From the NCBI GenBank assembly GCA_027021385.1, contig JALUUL010000083.1, forward strand, positions 1 to 64,000: a DNA stretch of 64,000 nucleotides. Reading direction: 5' to 3'. The DNA is from Planctomycetota bacterium (lineage in GTDB: Bacteria > Planctomycetota > UBA1135 > GCA-002748355). The translations under genes were made by a program, and so were the position numbers. Below, piece by piece: positions 8,672-17,314 of this stretch. Within the stretch, counting starts at the first letter, position 1; the number at the start of each line of letters is the position of its first letter. Below the pieces are notes generated by a model. It had not been told where the DNA came from, searched no databases, and saw only the letters and a program-made list of their open reading frames with translations.

Positions 8672-9720
8672 ACACCGAGATCCCCCTTCGCAGTTTCGAC
8701 GAGGCCCGGGTCCTCTTCGGACCCCTCGACCGCACCGCGCGCAGGATCCAGGAGGCCTTCGGGGTCCGCCTCTCCGAACGCGGGGGCCGTTTGAGGATCC
8801 AGGGGGAGGAGGATGGGGTCCGCGAGGCCCGGGGGCTCGTCGACTACGTGCTCGGAAGGCTGCGTCACGGCTTTCGCGTGACGGACGCCGAGATCGGACA
8901 GTGGATCCGGGAAGGCCTTCCCGAGCCCGGAGGGGCCGGAATGACGAAGGCGAGGAACGGGGGGAGGCGGGAGAACCGAGGAGGCGGGGAGGCGCCGAAG
9001 ACCCGCGACCCCGGCCCGAGCCTGAAGGCCGTCAAGCCCAAGACTCCCGCCCAGCGGCACTACATGAGGGCCATCGACCGCAACACCGTCGTCTTCGCGA
9101 TCGGTCCGGCCGGGACGGGAAAGACCTTCCTCGCGGTGGCGGCGGCCGTCGAGGCTCTGCAGGAAGGGCGCTTCTCGAGGATCGTGCTCGCCCGACCCGC
9201 CGTGGAGGCCGGAGAGAAGCTCGGATTCCTGCCGGGGGATTTCTACGCGAAGGTCAACCCCTACCTGCGGCCTCTCTACGACGCCCTCGGGGACCTGCTC
9301 GGCGGAACCCTGACCCGGAAATACATCGAGAGCGACGTCATCGAGGTCTGCCCCCTCGCCTTCATGCGCGGGAGGACCCTGAACAAGGCCTTCATCCTCC
9401 TCGACGAGGCCCAGAACACGACCGTCTCCCAGATGCGCATGTTCCTGACCCGGCTGGGGGAGGGGAGCAAGGCCGTGATCACCGGGGACGTCACCCAGGT
9501 CGATCTCCCCCGGGAAGTGCCCTCGGGACTCGTGGATGCGGTCCACCGGCTGCACGGGGTCGACGATCTCGCGGTCGTACAGCTCAGTCAGGAGGACATC
9601 GTCCGGGACCGGATCGTGCAACGGATCGTCGAGGCCTACGAACAGACCCAACAGAGGATGCCCTCGCCCGAGGATCGGGAGGCGAATCCCGTGCGGCGGG
9701 GGCGGCGGAAGAAGCGATGA
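8668..9720 (+). CDS. phoH: PhoH-family ATPase
   Basis: 350 aa. Residues 1-90 form the small N-terminal KH-like region seen in PhoH/PhoL proteins, followed by a Gly/Arg-rich linker. The ATPase core has Walker A GPAGTGKT (146-153), Walker B LLDEAQ (244-249) and ITGDVTQVDLP. PhoH proteins are RNA-associated ATPases, often next to ybeY as here; their exact role is not settled. Despite the name there is no Pho box at this site. The start overlaps the cdsA stop (ATGA) and the stop overlaps the ybeY start, so all three are coupled. An extended Arg/Lys tail ends the protein. Confidence 0.95.
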   Translation: MNTEIPLRSFDEARVLFGPLDRTARRIQEAFGVRLSERGGRLRIQGEEDGVREARGLVDYVLGRLRHGFRVTDAEIGQWIREGLPEPGGAGMTKARNGGRRENRGGGEAPKTRDPGPSLKAVKPKTPAQRHYMRAIDRNTVVFAIGPAGTGKTFLAVAAAVEALQEGRFSRIVLARPAVEAGEKLGFLPGDFYAKVNPYLRPLYDALGDLLGGTLTRKYIESDVIEVCPLAFMRGRTLNKAFILLDEAQNTTVSQMRMFLTRLGEGSKAVITGDVTQVDLPREVPSGLVDAVHRLHGVDDLAVVQLSQEDIVRDRIVQRIVEAYEQTQQRMPSPEDREANPVRRGRRKKR

Positions 9721-10259
9721 CCATTCCGCCTCCCAAGCTCGTCTCCGCCTGGGAGGAGGAGGAGTTCGAGAGGATCGCGGGGGAGCAGGCCGCTCCGTTC
9801 TCGGCGCGGATCCTCGCCGCCGTCGAGAGGGTTCTGGGACGGGGGATGCTCCTTTCCCTGAGATTCTGCGGGGACGAGGAGATGGCGGATCTCCACCGGA
9901 GGTTTTTCGGAGATGCCCGGCCGACGGATGTCCTGGCCTTTCCGTTCCGAGAGGAGGGGGAGGCTTCAGGGGAAGGGGAGCGGGATCCGTTTCCGGAGAG
10001 ATCGGAAGGAGAGGGGACGGGGAATCCCGAGCGTGTCCCGCTCGGAGAGATCATCGTCTGCGTTCCGGAGGCGGAACGACGCGCGAAGGAGCACGGGAAC
10101 ACGACGGCGGCCGAACTCGCGCTCTATGTCGTGCACGGCGCGCTTCACCTCGCGGGCTTCGACGACCACGACCCCGCATCGCTCGAAAGAATGAAGACCG
10201 TCGAAGCTCAGTGCCTGGAACTCCTGGACCTGGAAGTGCGGGGTCGTTTCGGGGACTGA
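9717..10259 (+). CDS. ybeY: YbeY rRNA-processing metalloendoribonuclease
   Basis: 180 aa. YbeY is a zinc-dependent endoribonuclease needed for 16S rRNA 3'-end maturation and ribosome quality control. The metal-binding motif is HGALHLAGFDDHD at residues 140-152, the variant with an extra Asp before the last His that some phyla use. DVLAFPF and GEIIVC mark the other conserved strands. A Glu/Gly-rich insertion of roughly 25 residues separates them (about 80-105). ATG at 9717 overlaps the phoH stop. No clear terminator follows before the sigma gene. Confidence 0.94.
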   Translation: MTIPPPKLVSAWEEEEFERIAGEQAAPFSARILAAVERVLGRGMLLSLRFCGDEEMADLHRRFFGDARPTDVLAFPFREEGEASGEGERDPFPERSEGEGTGNPERVPLGEIIVCVPEAERRAKEHGNTTAAELALYVVHGALHLAGFDDHDPASLERMKTVEAQCLELLDLEVRGRFGD

Positions 10260-10352
10260 AACGGAACAGGATTCGAACTCGGCGCGCTTAGGTGTACGTC
10301 GATGGACCTTCGTTCCCGTCGAGTCATCCCCCAACTTTGTACTTCGCCGGAC

Positions 10353-10382
10353 TTGTCCTTTCCCTCCCCGCGCGAGTACACT
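10353..10382 (+). promoter_or_regulatory. Candidate promoter of the FliA-like sigma gene
   Basis: TTGTCC (10353-10358), an 18-base spacer and TACACT (10377-10382) lie in the 231-base gap between ybeY and the sigma gene. The match to the sigma-70 consensus is moderate. It would give a leader of about 100 bases. No operator or stronger match was seen in the gap. Confidence 0.35.
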
Positions 10383-10490
10383 TCCTTCCGTTCGGAGCAA
10401 CAGGTGCGTTGCGGGTGCGATGAGTTTTTGCGCAACGCGACATCTGCCGTCTCGGGCGTGCGGCGCGGGGCCGTGAAAGGGAGGCGGGAC

Positions 10491-11423
10491 ATGGCGGTCG
10501 CCAGAAAGTCCTCGAAACGAAAGACCGGAACCGGGAAACCCCGGAAGCCCGGAAGAAAGCGCGTCGCCCCTCCGGAGGCGGGGGAGGAGGGGCGGATTCC
10601 GGACGACGTCCCGGATTTGCGCCGCTTCCTCGAGGATGGTCGCTACGAACGAGGATCGGACCAGGAGCTGTGCTCCGAGGAACTGATCGCTCGATACCGA
10701 GAGGAGAAGGACGGGGAGGCACGCGACACCCTGGTCGAACGACACCTGCCCGACGTCGCCTATCTGGCTCGGAATCTCCATTCCCGCTTGCCTCCGACCG
10801 TGGATGTGGAGGACCTTTGCAACGCCGGTTACGGCGGGCTTCTGCGCTGCATCGAGACCTACGATCCCGGGAAGGGGAGTTCCTTCCAGGCCTATCTGAA
10901 GCGGCGCGTCAGCGGGGCGATGCTCGACGAACTTCGCGCGATGGACTGGCTCCCCCGACTTCTCCGCAGCCGCCTGGGACACCGGGACCGGGTCGTCCAG
11001 GAACTCCGCCAGGAACTCGGAAGGGAACCCGACGAGGAGGAGATCGCCCGGGGCATGGGGATGGAGATGGAGGCCTACCGGCGCGCGTTCCGCCCGGGGA
11101 TGGCCGGGCAGAGCGCGGGGGGGGGCAGGGGGCTCGAAACCGAACTTCCCGAAGGCGGCTCCGTTGAAATCGGCGGCAGGGTCGGTTTCGAGATCGACCT
11201 CGAGATGCCGTGGACCCCAATCTACCATCAGGAGTTGATGGAGAGGATCCAGACCCTCCTCAGCGAGACCGAGTGGACTCTCGTGCACCTGCATTACTTC
11301 GAGGGTTTGAAGCTTCGCGAAGTCGCCCGGCGTATGAAGCTCTCCCCCGCGCGGATCTGTCAGATCCACGGTCGCCTCCTGGCTCGCTTGAAGGAACGCC
11401 TCGCCGACGAGGTGAATGCTTGA
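10491..11423 (+). CDS. RNA polymerase sigma factor, group 3 (FliA/WhiG-like)
   Basis: 310 aa. The ATG at 10491 is preceded by GGGAGGC at good spacing; earlier in-frame starts would run through the promoter. A basic, low-complexity N terminus (about 50 residues) precedes region 2 (VDVEDLCNAGYGGLLRCIETYDP, YLKRRVSGAMLDELR), region 3 (ELGREPDEEEIARGMGM) and region 4 (LHYFEGLKLREVARRMKLSP, ARICQIHGRLLARLKERL). The region 4 wording is that of FliA/WhiG/SigF-type factors. No flagellar or sporulation gene is near, so the regulon is unknown. A run of nine G (11117-11125) lies between regions 3 and 4; slippage there would remove region 4. Confidence 0.9.
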   Translation: MAVARKSSKRKTGTGKPRKPGRKRVAPPEAGEEGRIPDDVPDLRRFLEDGRYERGSDQELCSEELIARYREEKDGEARDTLVERHLPDVAYLARNLHSRLPPTVDVEDLCNAGYGGLLRCIETYDPGKGSSFQAYLKRRVSGAMLDELRAMDWLPRLLRSRLGHRDRVVQELRQELGREPDEEEIARGMGMEMEAYRRAFRPGMAGQSAGGGRGLETELPEGGSVEIGGRVGFEIDLEMPWTPIYHQELMERIQTLLSETEWTLVHLHYFEGLKLREVARRMKLSPARICQIHGRLLARLKERLADEVNA

Positions 11424-11450
11424 ATCCTCCGGAACGACTCCGGAACGCGC

Positions 11451-12140
11451 ATGCCTGTCTACTACCTCGAACCGGGCAGTCCACCGGTCTTCCCCGATCC
11501 CCGGGAGAGCGGGGAAGAGGGCCTGCTCGCGGCCGGGGGCGATCTTTCGGTCGAACGCCTGTGTGCCGCCTATGACAGGGGGATCTTCCCCTGGTACGCC
11601 GAACGGGAACTGCCGCTGTGGTGGTCTCCCGATCCCCGGGCCGTCCTCGAGCCCGAGGACCTGCACGTTTCCCGGAGCCTCGAACGCCGGCTTCACCGCG
11701 GTGGGTTCGAGCTGACATGGAATCGATGCTTCCGTGAAGTCGTCGTCGCCTGCGGGGAGAACCGCGATGACGGGACCTGGATCCATCCGGAGGTCGTCGA
11801 GGCCTATGACGCGCTGCACGGTCTCGGGCACGCGCACAGTCTCGAGGTCTGGATCGACGGAAGACTCGCGGGGGGGATCTACGGCGTCCAGAGGGGCGCC
11901 TTCTTCGCGGCCGAGAGCAAGTTCCACCGGGTCCGGGACGCGTCGAAGATCGCCCTCGTGGCCTGCGTCCGTTCCCTCGCCGCCGCTGGCCTGCACCTCT
12001 TCGACGTCCAGCACCGCACACCCTATCTGACGGGCTTCGGGGTCAAGGACCTCCGCCGCGCGGTGTTCCTGGAACGGCTTCGGCGCGCGCTCGAAATCGA
12101 TCTCGATCTCGAGGGACTCGTCCCCGATTGGAGGCCCTGA
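11451..12140 (+). CDS. aat: Leucyl/phenylalanyl-tRNA--protein transferase
   Basis: 229 aa. It adds Leu or Phe from aminoacyl-tRNA to N-terminal Arg or Lys of proteins, creating N-degrons for ClpS/ClpAP. Family marks are FPDP, GLLAAGGDLSVERLCAAYDR, GIFPWY, WWSPDPRAVL, the HPEVVEAYDALH/GHAHSLEVW segment, GGIYGV, and FFAAESKFHRVRDASK. Many family members have ESMFSR where this has ESKFHR. The start lies 27 bases after the sigma gene stop. Its stop overlaps the Nudix start (TGATG). Confidence 0.96.
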   Translation: MPVYYLEPGSPPVFPDPRESGEEGLLAAGGDLSVERLCAAYDRGIFPWYAERELPLWWSPDPRAVLEPEDLHVSRSLERRLHRGGFELTWNRCFREVVVACGENRDDGTWIHPEVVEAYDALHGLGHAHSLEVWIDGRLAGGIYGVQRGAFFAAESKFHRVRDASKIALVACVRSLAAAGLHLFDVQHRTPYLTGFGVKDLRRAVFLERLRRALEIDLDLEGLVPDWRP

Positions 12141-12610
12141 TGCCGGAAACCGGTCCGGCGGAGGACTTCCTCGGAGTCTTCGGGCTCCTCGAACGGCGGG
12201 GAGCGGTGCTCCTCGCCGCGAACCCAAGACGCCTGTCCCGGAACGGGCCGGTCGAACGGGTCTTCGATCTTCCCGGCGGGGGGATCGAGAGGGGGGAGAC
12301 CCTGCGGGAGGCCCTCGTCCGCGAGTGGCGGGAGGAGACCGGGCTCTCGATCCGCGTCGGGGAGTTCCTGTTCCTCCAGGAGGGCCGGAGGATTCCCGCC
12401 TCCCGGGAGGGGGCCCATGTCTGGCGTTCCTTCTTCTTCGAGGTCGAGGGGGACGCGTTCGCCGCTCGGCCCTCGGGGGAGGTCGAGGCGCTCTGCTGGT
12501 GCCCGCGGGGACGCCTGCCCGAACTGCTTCAGGCTCCCTACCACGCGGGGTTCCTCCGATGGATCCGGGAAGGGGGACGCCTGCAGGAAGACCTCTGGAC
12601 CGACCCCTAG
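12140..12610 (+). CDS. Nudix hydrolase
   Basis: 156 aa. The Nudix box GX5EX7REUXEEXGU is complete at residues 47-69 (G47, E53, R61, E62, E65, E66, G68), so the metal-binding catalytic helix is intact. The enzyme should hydrolyse a nucleoside-diphosphate-linked compound; the substrate is not predictable. ATG at 12140 overlaps the aat TGA, which makes coupling likely and is preferred over a TTG 12 bases upstream. The C terminus (AGFLRWIREGGRLQEDLW) is amphipathic. It converges on the lipoprotein at 12639 across 28 bases. Confidence 0.92.
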   Translation: MPETGPAEDFLGVFGLLERRGAVLLAANPRRLSRNGPVERVFDLPGGGIERGETLREALVREWREETGLSIRVGEFLFLQEGRRIPASREGAHVWRSFFFEVEGDAFAARPSGEVEALCWCPRGRLPELLQAPYHAGFLRWIREGGRLQEDLWTDP

Positions 12611-12638
12611 AACCCCCGGGTCCCGGAGTCCGGAACCG

Positions 12639-13868
12639 TCACTTTCCCTTGACCGGCACCTTCTTGACCCCGAACCAGAGTCCGATCTCGTAGTCGGTGC
12701 GGCGGGAGGCGGAGCGGGTGACGGCGTCGCTGAAGACGAGATAGCCGTGGTCGGGGTCGACCGCTCCGACCCAATCGCGGGCCTGATCCGCCTCCCGGAG
12801 GAGGATCCCTCCGTTCGGAGCGGTTTTCCAGGTCCCCTTGTAGCCGAAGGAAGTTCCGAGGATCCCCGTGATCCGGATCTCAAAGCCTCCCTTGTCGTCC
12901 AGGGTCAGGGTCCCCTCGGCCGCGTCGCTGCCCGCCGAGACCTCGATCGACTTGTTCGGAATCGGATCGTTAGGGTTGTTGAAGATCGTGTGGGTTCCGA
13001 TCCACCAGGTGCCGACGAGCTTCGTCTTGTCGGGAGGGTTGGCCTGCTTCCGGACGAGGACGAGGAGCCCGGCGTTCCCGTCCGTCGGGTCCCCGTCGAG
13101 AAGGACCGCGAGATGCTTGCCGACGGCTCCCGAATAACTCTGGACCCCCGTGGCCGCTCTCCCCTTCAGATCCAGGGTCAGTTCGAGTTCCCCTCCGGAG
13201 AAGGTCTTGGCCTTCCCGCCGACGAGGACGAGGGTGCCCCGTGACCCTGTGGAATCCGTCCAGCTGCTGTTCGACAGGTTGCCGGCCGCATCGAAGTTGA
13301 GGGTCCCGGCGAAGGCCCTCCCGATGCGGTCCGCCGAGACCGGGGTCCCGGCCTTCGCGAACTCGAGCGTCGATCCCAGGGCGTGCCAGCCGCCCTTCAG
13401 GTTCGGACTGCCGCTGATCTTCGGAACGGCGAGGAAGAGACGAGGGCGATCCTTGCCGATGTCCCGGTTCTTCCGGACCCGGTCGACGAAGAAAAGGGCG
13501 GCCTTCCCGTTCAGGTCCATCGCTCCGTAGAAGGTCGCGTTGACGTTGAAGGTCGAAAGGGGGACCCGGAGACGGAGGCGACCGTCCTCATCCAGGAAAT
13601 AGGGACTCGGAGAGGATGGGCTCCTCGGCGGATTCTGGGTCCGATACCTCCCGTCGTCCGCCAGAAGCAGGAGCCCGTCGGAGGCGCTCAGAACGGAGAC
13701 GGGGATCGGGAAGGTCGTGATCCGCGCCGCGGCCCCGAGGCTGAGGAAGAAGGAGTCCTGTGCGAGCTTGACCGGACTCGTCGTTTGCTCCCCTCCCTTC
13801 GAACAGGCCCCGGCGAGGGCCAGGAGGAGGAGGGCGGAGAGCCGGAACCTTCGGGGACGATCGTTCAT
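12639..13868 (-). CDS. Hypothetical lipoprotein
   Basis: 409 aa. Starts MNDRPRRFRL followed by a hydrophobic stretch and the lipobox LAGAC (Cys22), so it is probably exported and lipid-anchored. The body is Gly-, Leu- and Asp-rich with a beta-strand pattern (for example GTLNFDAAGNLSNSSW, ELELTLDLKGRAATG, EGTLTLDDKGGFEIRITG). This looks like antiparallel sheets of an extracellular beta protein. No Cys pairs or catalytic motif are visible and no family is recognised. It is divergent from the TPR/HEAT gene at 14032, with a 163-base gap that should hold both promoters. Confidence 0.75.
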   Translation of the reverse strand: MNDRPRRFRLSALLLLALAGACSKGGEQTTSPVKLAQDSFFLSLGAAARITTFPIPVSVLSASDGLLLLADDGRYRTQNPPRSPSSPSPYFLDEDGRLRLRVPLSTFNVNATFYGAMDLNGKAALFFVDRVRKNRDIGKDRPRLFLAVPKISGSPNLKGGWHALGSTLEFAKAGTPVSADRIGRAFAGTLNFDAAGNLSNSSWTDSTGSRGTLVLVGGKAKTFSGGELELTLDLKGRAATGVQSYSGAVGKHLAVLLDGDPTDGNAGLLVLVRKQANPPDKTKLVGTWWIGTHTIFNNPNDPIPNKSIEVSAGSDAAEGTLTLDDKGGFEIRITGILGTSFGYKGTWKTAPNGGILLREADQARDWVGAVDPDHGYLVFSDAVTRSASRRTDYEIGLWFGVKKVPVKGK

Positions 13869-14031
13869 CTTGGTCGCTTCCGGGGCCCCTGTCCTTCGAC
13901 GTCGGGCCCCTCGTGGGTCGGTCCCGGAGGGACGGATCGGGAAAACGGTCCCCCATGCTAGACCGGATCTCGACCGTTGACGACCGTGCGACGTCATTGC
14001 CCCGCCACCTCCCGGAGGGTCAAATGAGGCC

Positions 14032-15543
14032 ATGGATGGGCGATGGATGAAGGGCGGGGCCGCCTTCCTGGTCCTGGCGGCAGGATCCTGTCTCGGGGCG
14101 CATGCCGGCCAGGGTCCGGTGTCGCCGGGGGAACGGGCCCCCGCTCTCCGGGCCTTCCAGCGGGATCTCGGTCTCGAGTCCGGGGCCGGCCCCTCGGAGG
14201 AGGAGAAGGAGACCGAGCGGGATCCCGAGGTCGATCGGGATCGAGTTCCGGCCTGGATCAGAGAGGACCGGAGCGCGGACGACCTTCTCGTCGACAGGAT
14301 CCGGAAGGGCGGGCTGAAGCTCGAGAACCTCCCTCCGGCGAAGGGAAGGGTCGAGATCCTCGCCAGGGCGAGAGGGCTGATCGCCCTCGATCGCCTGGAG
14401 GATGCGCGGCGCCTCCTCCGCCGCCTCCTCAGGGAGGAGCCCTCGTACTTCCCCGCTCGGGTCTCCCTCGGCTGGATCCTCCTCAAGGAGGGAGAGAACT
14501 TGAAGGCCGCGCGGGAGTTCCGCGCCTACCTCGACTCTGTGCCCGGAAACGAGCGGGTGAGGATCGGGCTCGCGCGCTCCCTGCTCGCGGGATCCGGAGA
14601 ACGGGCCGCCCGGGAGGGGGTGCGGATCCTCGAGGACCTCGTCGAGAAGGGCGATCGCGCGGGCGACGCTGCGAGGATCCTCGCCGAATGGTTCCTCGAA
14701 TACCGGAAGAACGAGGAGGCCCTCGCCCTCGTCCGGAAAGCCTTGAAGAAGTTGCCGGGAAAGGGGGAGCTCCGCGTCCTTCTCGGAAAGATCCTCCGCT
14801 ACGGCGGCCGCTACGAGGAGGCGCGCAGGGTCCTTGAGCCCCTGGCCGGCAAGGAGGACCCCTGGCGGTCCGCGGCCCTTCGAGAACTGGTCTCCATCGA
14901 GAGGACCCTGGGGAACCCGAAGGCCGCGCTCGAGCATTTTCGGAAGATGAAGTCCCTCCTCGGCTCCGGGGAGGAGGGGGAGATCGCCGGGGAGAGACTC
15001 CGCCGCCTGGAGAAGGACCTCGAGGAGGAACTGCGCCTGGGCCGGAGGGTCTCCTACACCCTGCCCGAACTCCGTGTTCTCCTCCACCGTTCCGAAAAGG
15101 TCGAAAAGAGGCTCGAGGCCCTCCGCGTCCTCCTGAGATTCCGGCCCCGTGGTCTGGAGGAGGACCTCCTCGAATCCCTGCGGAAGGACGAGGATCCGAG
15201 GATCCGTTCGATCGCCCTGCGGAATCTCCGGGCCCTGCATCCCCGGAACACGGGGATCCTCGAGATCGCGCTGCACGATCGGGATCCGCAGATCCGCAAG
15301 CTGGCGGTCGCGATGTGGTCGACCTTGCCCAGTTCGGTCTCCCTTCCGAGACTCAAACGCTGTCTCGAGGAGGAAGAGGAGCCGGCCGTCTTCCGGAGGA
15401 TCCACGAGGCCTTGAGCGGGATCTGCGGCGACAAGGTCTTCCTGGGCCTGGATCAGGAATCGAAGCCCGAGGGCCGCGAAGCGGCGCGGCGCGGATGGCG
15501 GGAGGTTTGGAAGAGAACCGAGAGCGGGAGCGGAAAGAAATGA
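14032..15543 (+). CDS. Exported TPR/HEAT-repeat protein
   Basis: 503 aa. A signal peptide follows MDGRWMKGG (hydrophobic core AAFLVLAAGSCLG, probable cleavage after AHA). ATG 14047 is an alternative start; GGAGG at 14014-14018 sits 13 bases from 14032. After an acidic linker come helical repeats: TPR-like units at about 100-330 (ALDRLEDARRLLRRLLREEP, RYEEARRVLEPLAG, ALEHFRKMKSLLG). Near the C terminus are HEAT-like units (DPRIRSIALRNLRAL, DPQIRKLAVAMWSTL, EPAVFRRIHEALSGI). It is probably a periplasmic interaction scaffold. Its stop overlaps the galE start. Confidence 0.8.
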   Translation: MDGRWMKGGAAFLVLAAGSCLGAHAGQGPVSPGERAPALRAFQRDLGLESGAGPSEEEKETERDPEVDRDRVPAWIREDRSADDLLVDRIRKGGLKLENLPPAKGRVEILARARGLIALDRLEDARRLLRRLLREEPSYFPARVSLGWILLKEGENLKAAREFRAYLDSVPGNERVRIGLARSLLAGSGERAAREGVRILEDLVEKGDRAGDAARILAEWFLEYRKNEEALALVRKALKKLPGKGELRVLLGKILRYGGRYEEARRVLEPLAGKEDPWRSAALRELVSIERTLGNPKAALEHFRKMKSLLGSGEEGEIAGERLRRLEKDLEEELRLGRRVSYTLPELRVLLHRSEKVEKRLEALRVLLRFRPRGLEEDLLESLRKDEDPRIRSIALRNLRALHPRNTGILEIALHDRDPQIRKLAVAMWSTLPSSVSLPRLKRCLEEEEEPAVFRRIHEALSGICGDKVFLGLDQESKPEGREAARRGWREVWKRTESGSGKK

Positions 15544-16535
15544 CGATCCTGGTGACGGGGGGGGCGGGCTACATCGGCTCCCATACGGTTCGGGCCCTGC
15601 AGGAGGAGGGCGAGGAGGTCGTCGTCCTCGACGACCTCTCCGAGGGGCACCGGAAGGCCGTGAAGGGGACGAAGCTCCGGAAGGTGGACTTGAAGAGCGC
15701 CGTCCGGACGAAGAAGGCGCTCTGCGAGATCCGGCCCGAGGCGGTCTTCCATTTCGCGGCCTCCTGCTACGTCGGGGAGTCGGTCACCGATCCCGGCAAG
15801 TACTACCGGCAGAACGTGGTGGCCCTGCTGAACCTTCTCGAGGGAATGGCGGCCGCCTCCTGCAAGCGCATGGTCTTCTCCTCGACCTGCGCGATCTACG
15901 GAGAACCGAAGAGGATTCCGATCACCGAGGACCTGCCGAAGAACCCGGTCAACTCCTACGGCCGTACGAAGCTGCACGGGGAGGGGATGCTGGCGGATTA
16001 CCATCGGGCTCACGGCATCGAGAGCGTGAGTCTCCGATATTTCAACGCCGCCGGCGCGCACCCCGACGGAAGCCTCGGCGAGGACCATGAACCGGAAACG
16101 CATTTGATCCCTCTGGTTCTCGACGTCGCCCTGGGCAAGAGGAAGGACATCAAGATCTTCGGGACCGATTACCCGACTCGGGACGGCACCTGCATCCGCG
16201 ACTACATCCACGTCATGGACCTCGCGAGAGCCCACATCCTCGGTCTCGCCTGCCTACGGGACGGCAGGGCGGGCGTGCGCGCCTACAATCTCGGGAACGA
16301 GACCGGCCATTCCGTCCTCGAGGTCCTCGAGGCCGCCCGGAAGGTGACAGGACACCCGATTCCCGCGGAGGATGCCCCGCGGAGACCCGGAGATCCGCCG
16401 AAGCTGGTCGGATCCTCGGCCCTCGCCCGGAACGAACTGGGGTGGCAACCTCGATTCGGAGACCTCGAGGCCATCCTCGCGACCGCCTGGAACTGGCACA
16501 GGAACCATCCGGACGGCTACGGAGAGACGGGGTGA
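15540..16535 (+). CDS. galE: UDP-glucose 4-epimerase
   Basis: 331 aa. Interconverts UDP-glucose and UDP-galactose with bound NAD, feeding sugar-nucleotide pools for envelope glycans. The Rossmann signature TGGAGYIG (6-13) binds NAD, VFSSTCAIYGEP gives the catalytic Ser/Thr strand, and SYGRTK gives the Tyr140-x3-Lys144 pair. SLRYFNAAGA, GTCIRDYIHVMDLA and YNLGNE are all typical GalE. ATG 15540 overlaps the upstream stop by 4 bases. The GTG start of the next gene overlaps its TGA. Confidence 0.93.
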   Translation: MTILVTGGAGYIGSHTVRALQEEGEEVVVLDDLSEGHRKAVKGTKLRKVDLKSAVRTKKALCEIRPEAVFHFAASCYVGESVTDPGKYYRQNVVALLNLLEGMAAASCKRMVFSSTCAIYGEPKRIPITEDLPKNPVNSYGRTKLHGEGMLADYHRAHGIESVSLRYFNAAGAHPDGSLGEDHEPETHLIPLVLDVALGKRKDIKIFGTDYPTRDGTCIRDYIHVMDLARAHILGLACLRDGRAGVRAYNLGNETGHSVLEVLEAARKVTGHPIPAEDAPRRPGDPPKLVGSSALARNELGWQPRFGDLEAILATAWNWHRNHPDGYGETG

Positions 16536-17314
16536 ACGCAGAGGCGGAGGATCTCTTTCGCCTGCTCCCCCTGGGCACGGGGAGCATCCTGATGCCGGGC
16601 GGGAGGAGCGCCGCCTCCTACCATGTCCGCCGGGGGGACCGGGCGCTCCAGATCGACCTCGGACCGGGCAGCCTGCTGCGGATGCGTCAGGCCGGCCTCG
16701 AAGCCTGGCGGATCCGGGAGGTCCTCCTCAGCCACTTCCATCTCGACCACCACCTGGACCTCTGGGCCTTGCTTTTCCTCCGCAGGAGTCCCGAACTCCG
16801 ATCCGGACTCCTTCCCCTGACCGTCTACGGTCCTCCGGGCCTCTCCGAACTCCGCCGCCGGATGGAGACCGTCTACGGGGACTGGATCGACGCTCCCCTG
16901 ACCGAATGGAAGGAGGTCTCCCCCGGAGAGACGGAGGCGGGAGGCTTCCGGATCGAACTCCGGCGGGCGAACCATCCCCAGCCGGCCTACTGCCTCCGTC
17001 TCGAGAGCGGGGGGAAGGTCCTCGCCTACTCGGGCGACGGGGGGTACGGCCCATCCCTGGTCGAGGTCTGCCGGGGCGCGGACTTCGCGGTCCTCGAGTG
17101 TTCGTTCCCCGACGCTTCCGCGGTCGAGGGCCATCTCCATCCCGAAGCCCTGCTCCGGATCCTCGCGGAGGCGGGACCCAAAAGGATCGGTCTCAGCCAT
17201 CTCTATCCCGGGATGGTTCGGGAACTCGAGGAACGCGGCCTCGAAGGCCTCTTCCCGGAGCGGGCCTCCCGCTTCGTCCTGCTCGAGGATCTCGTCGAGG
17301 TGCGGCTCGAATGA
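16532..17314 (+). CDS. MBL-fold metallohydrolase (RNase Z-like)
   Basis: 260 aa. The metallo-beta-lactamase motif HxHxDH occurs as SHFHLDHH at residues 67-74. GDGGYG and ECSFPD give the following metal/active-site strands, and SHLYPG a late His. The fold and motif order resemble RNase Z / arylsulfatase-type AtsA proteins, but without the tRNA-binding arm I can recognise, so 'RNase Z-like' is structural only. GTG 16532 overlaps the galE stop; its own stop overlaps the dacB ATG, so three genes are coupled. Confidence 0.85.
   Translation: MNAEAEDLFRLLPLGTGSILMPGGRSAASYHVRRGDRALQIDLGPGSLLRMRQAGLEAWRIREVLLSHFHLDHHLDLWALLFLRRSPELRSGLLPLTVYGPPGLSELRRRMETVYGDWIDAPLTEWKEVSPGETEAGGFRIELRRANHPQPAYCLRLESGGKVLAYSGDGGYGPSLVEVCRGADFAVLECSFPDASAVEGHLHPEALLRILAEAGPKRIGLSHLYPGMVRELEERGLEGLFPERASRFVLLEDLVEVRLE

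Noticed and set aside
8668-9720. Assigning phoH to the Pho regulon by name
   Set aside because: It is inside a cdsA-phoH-ybeY unit with no Pho box.
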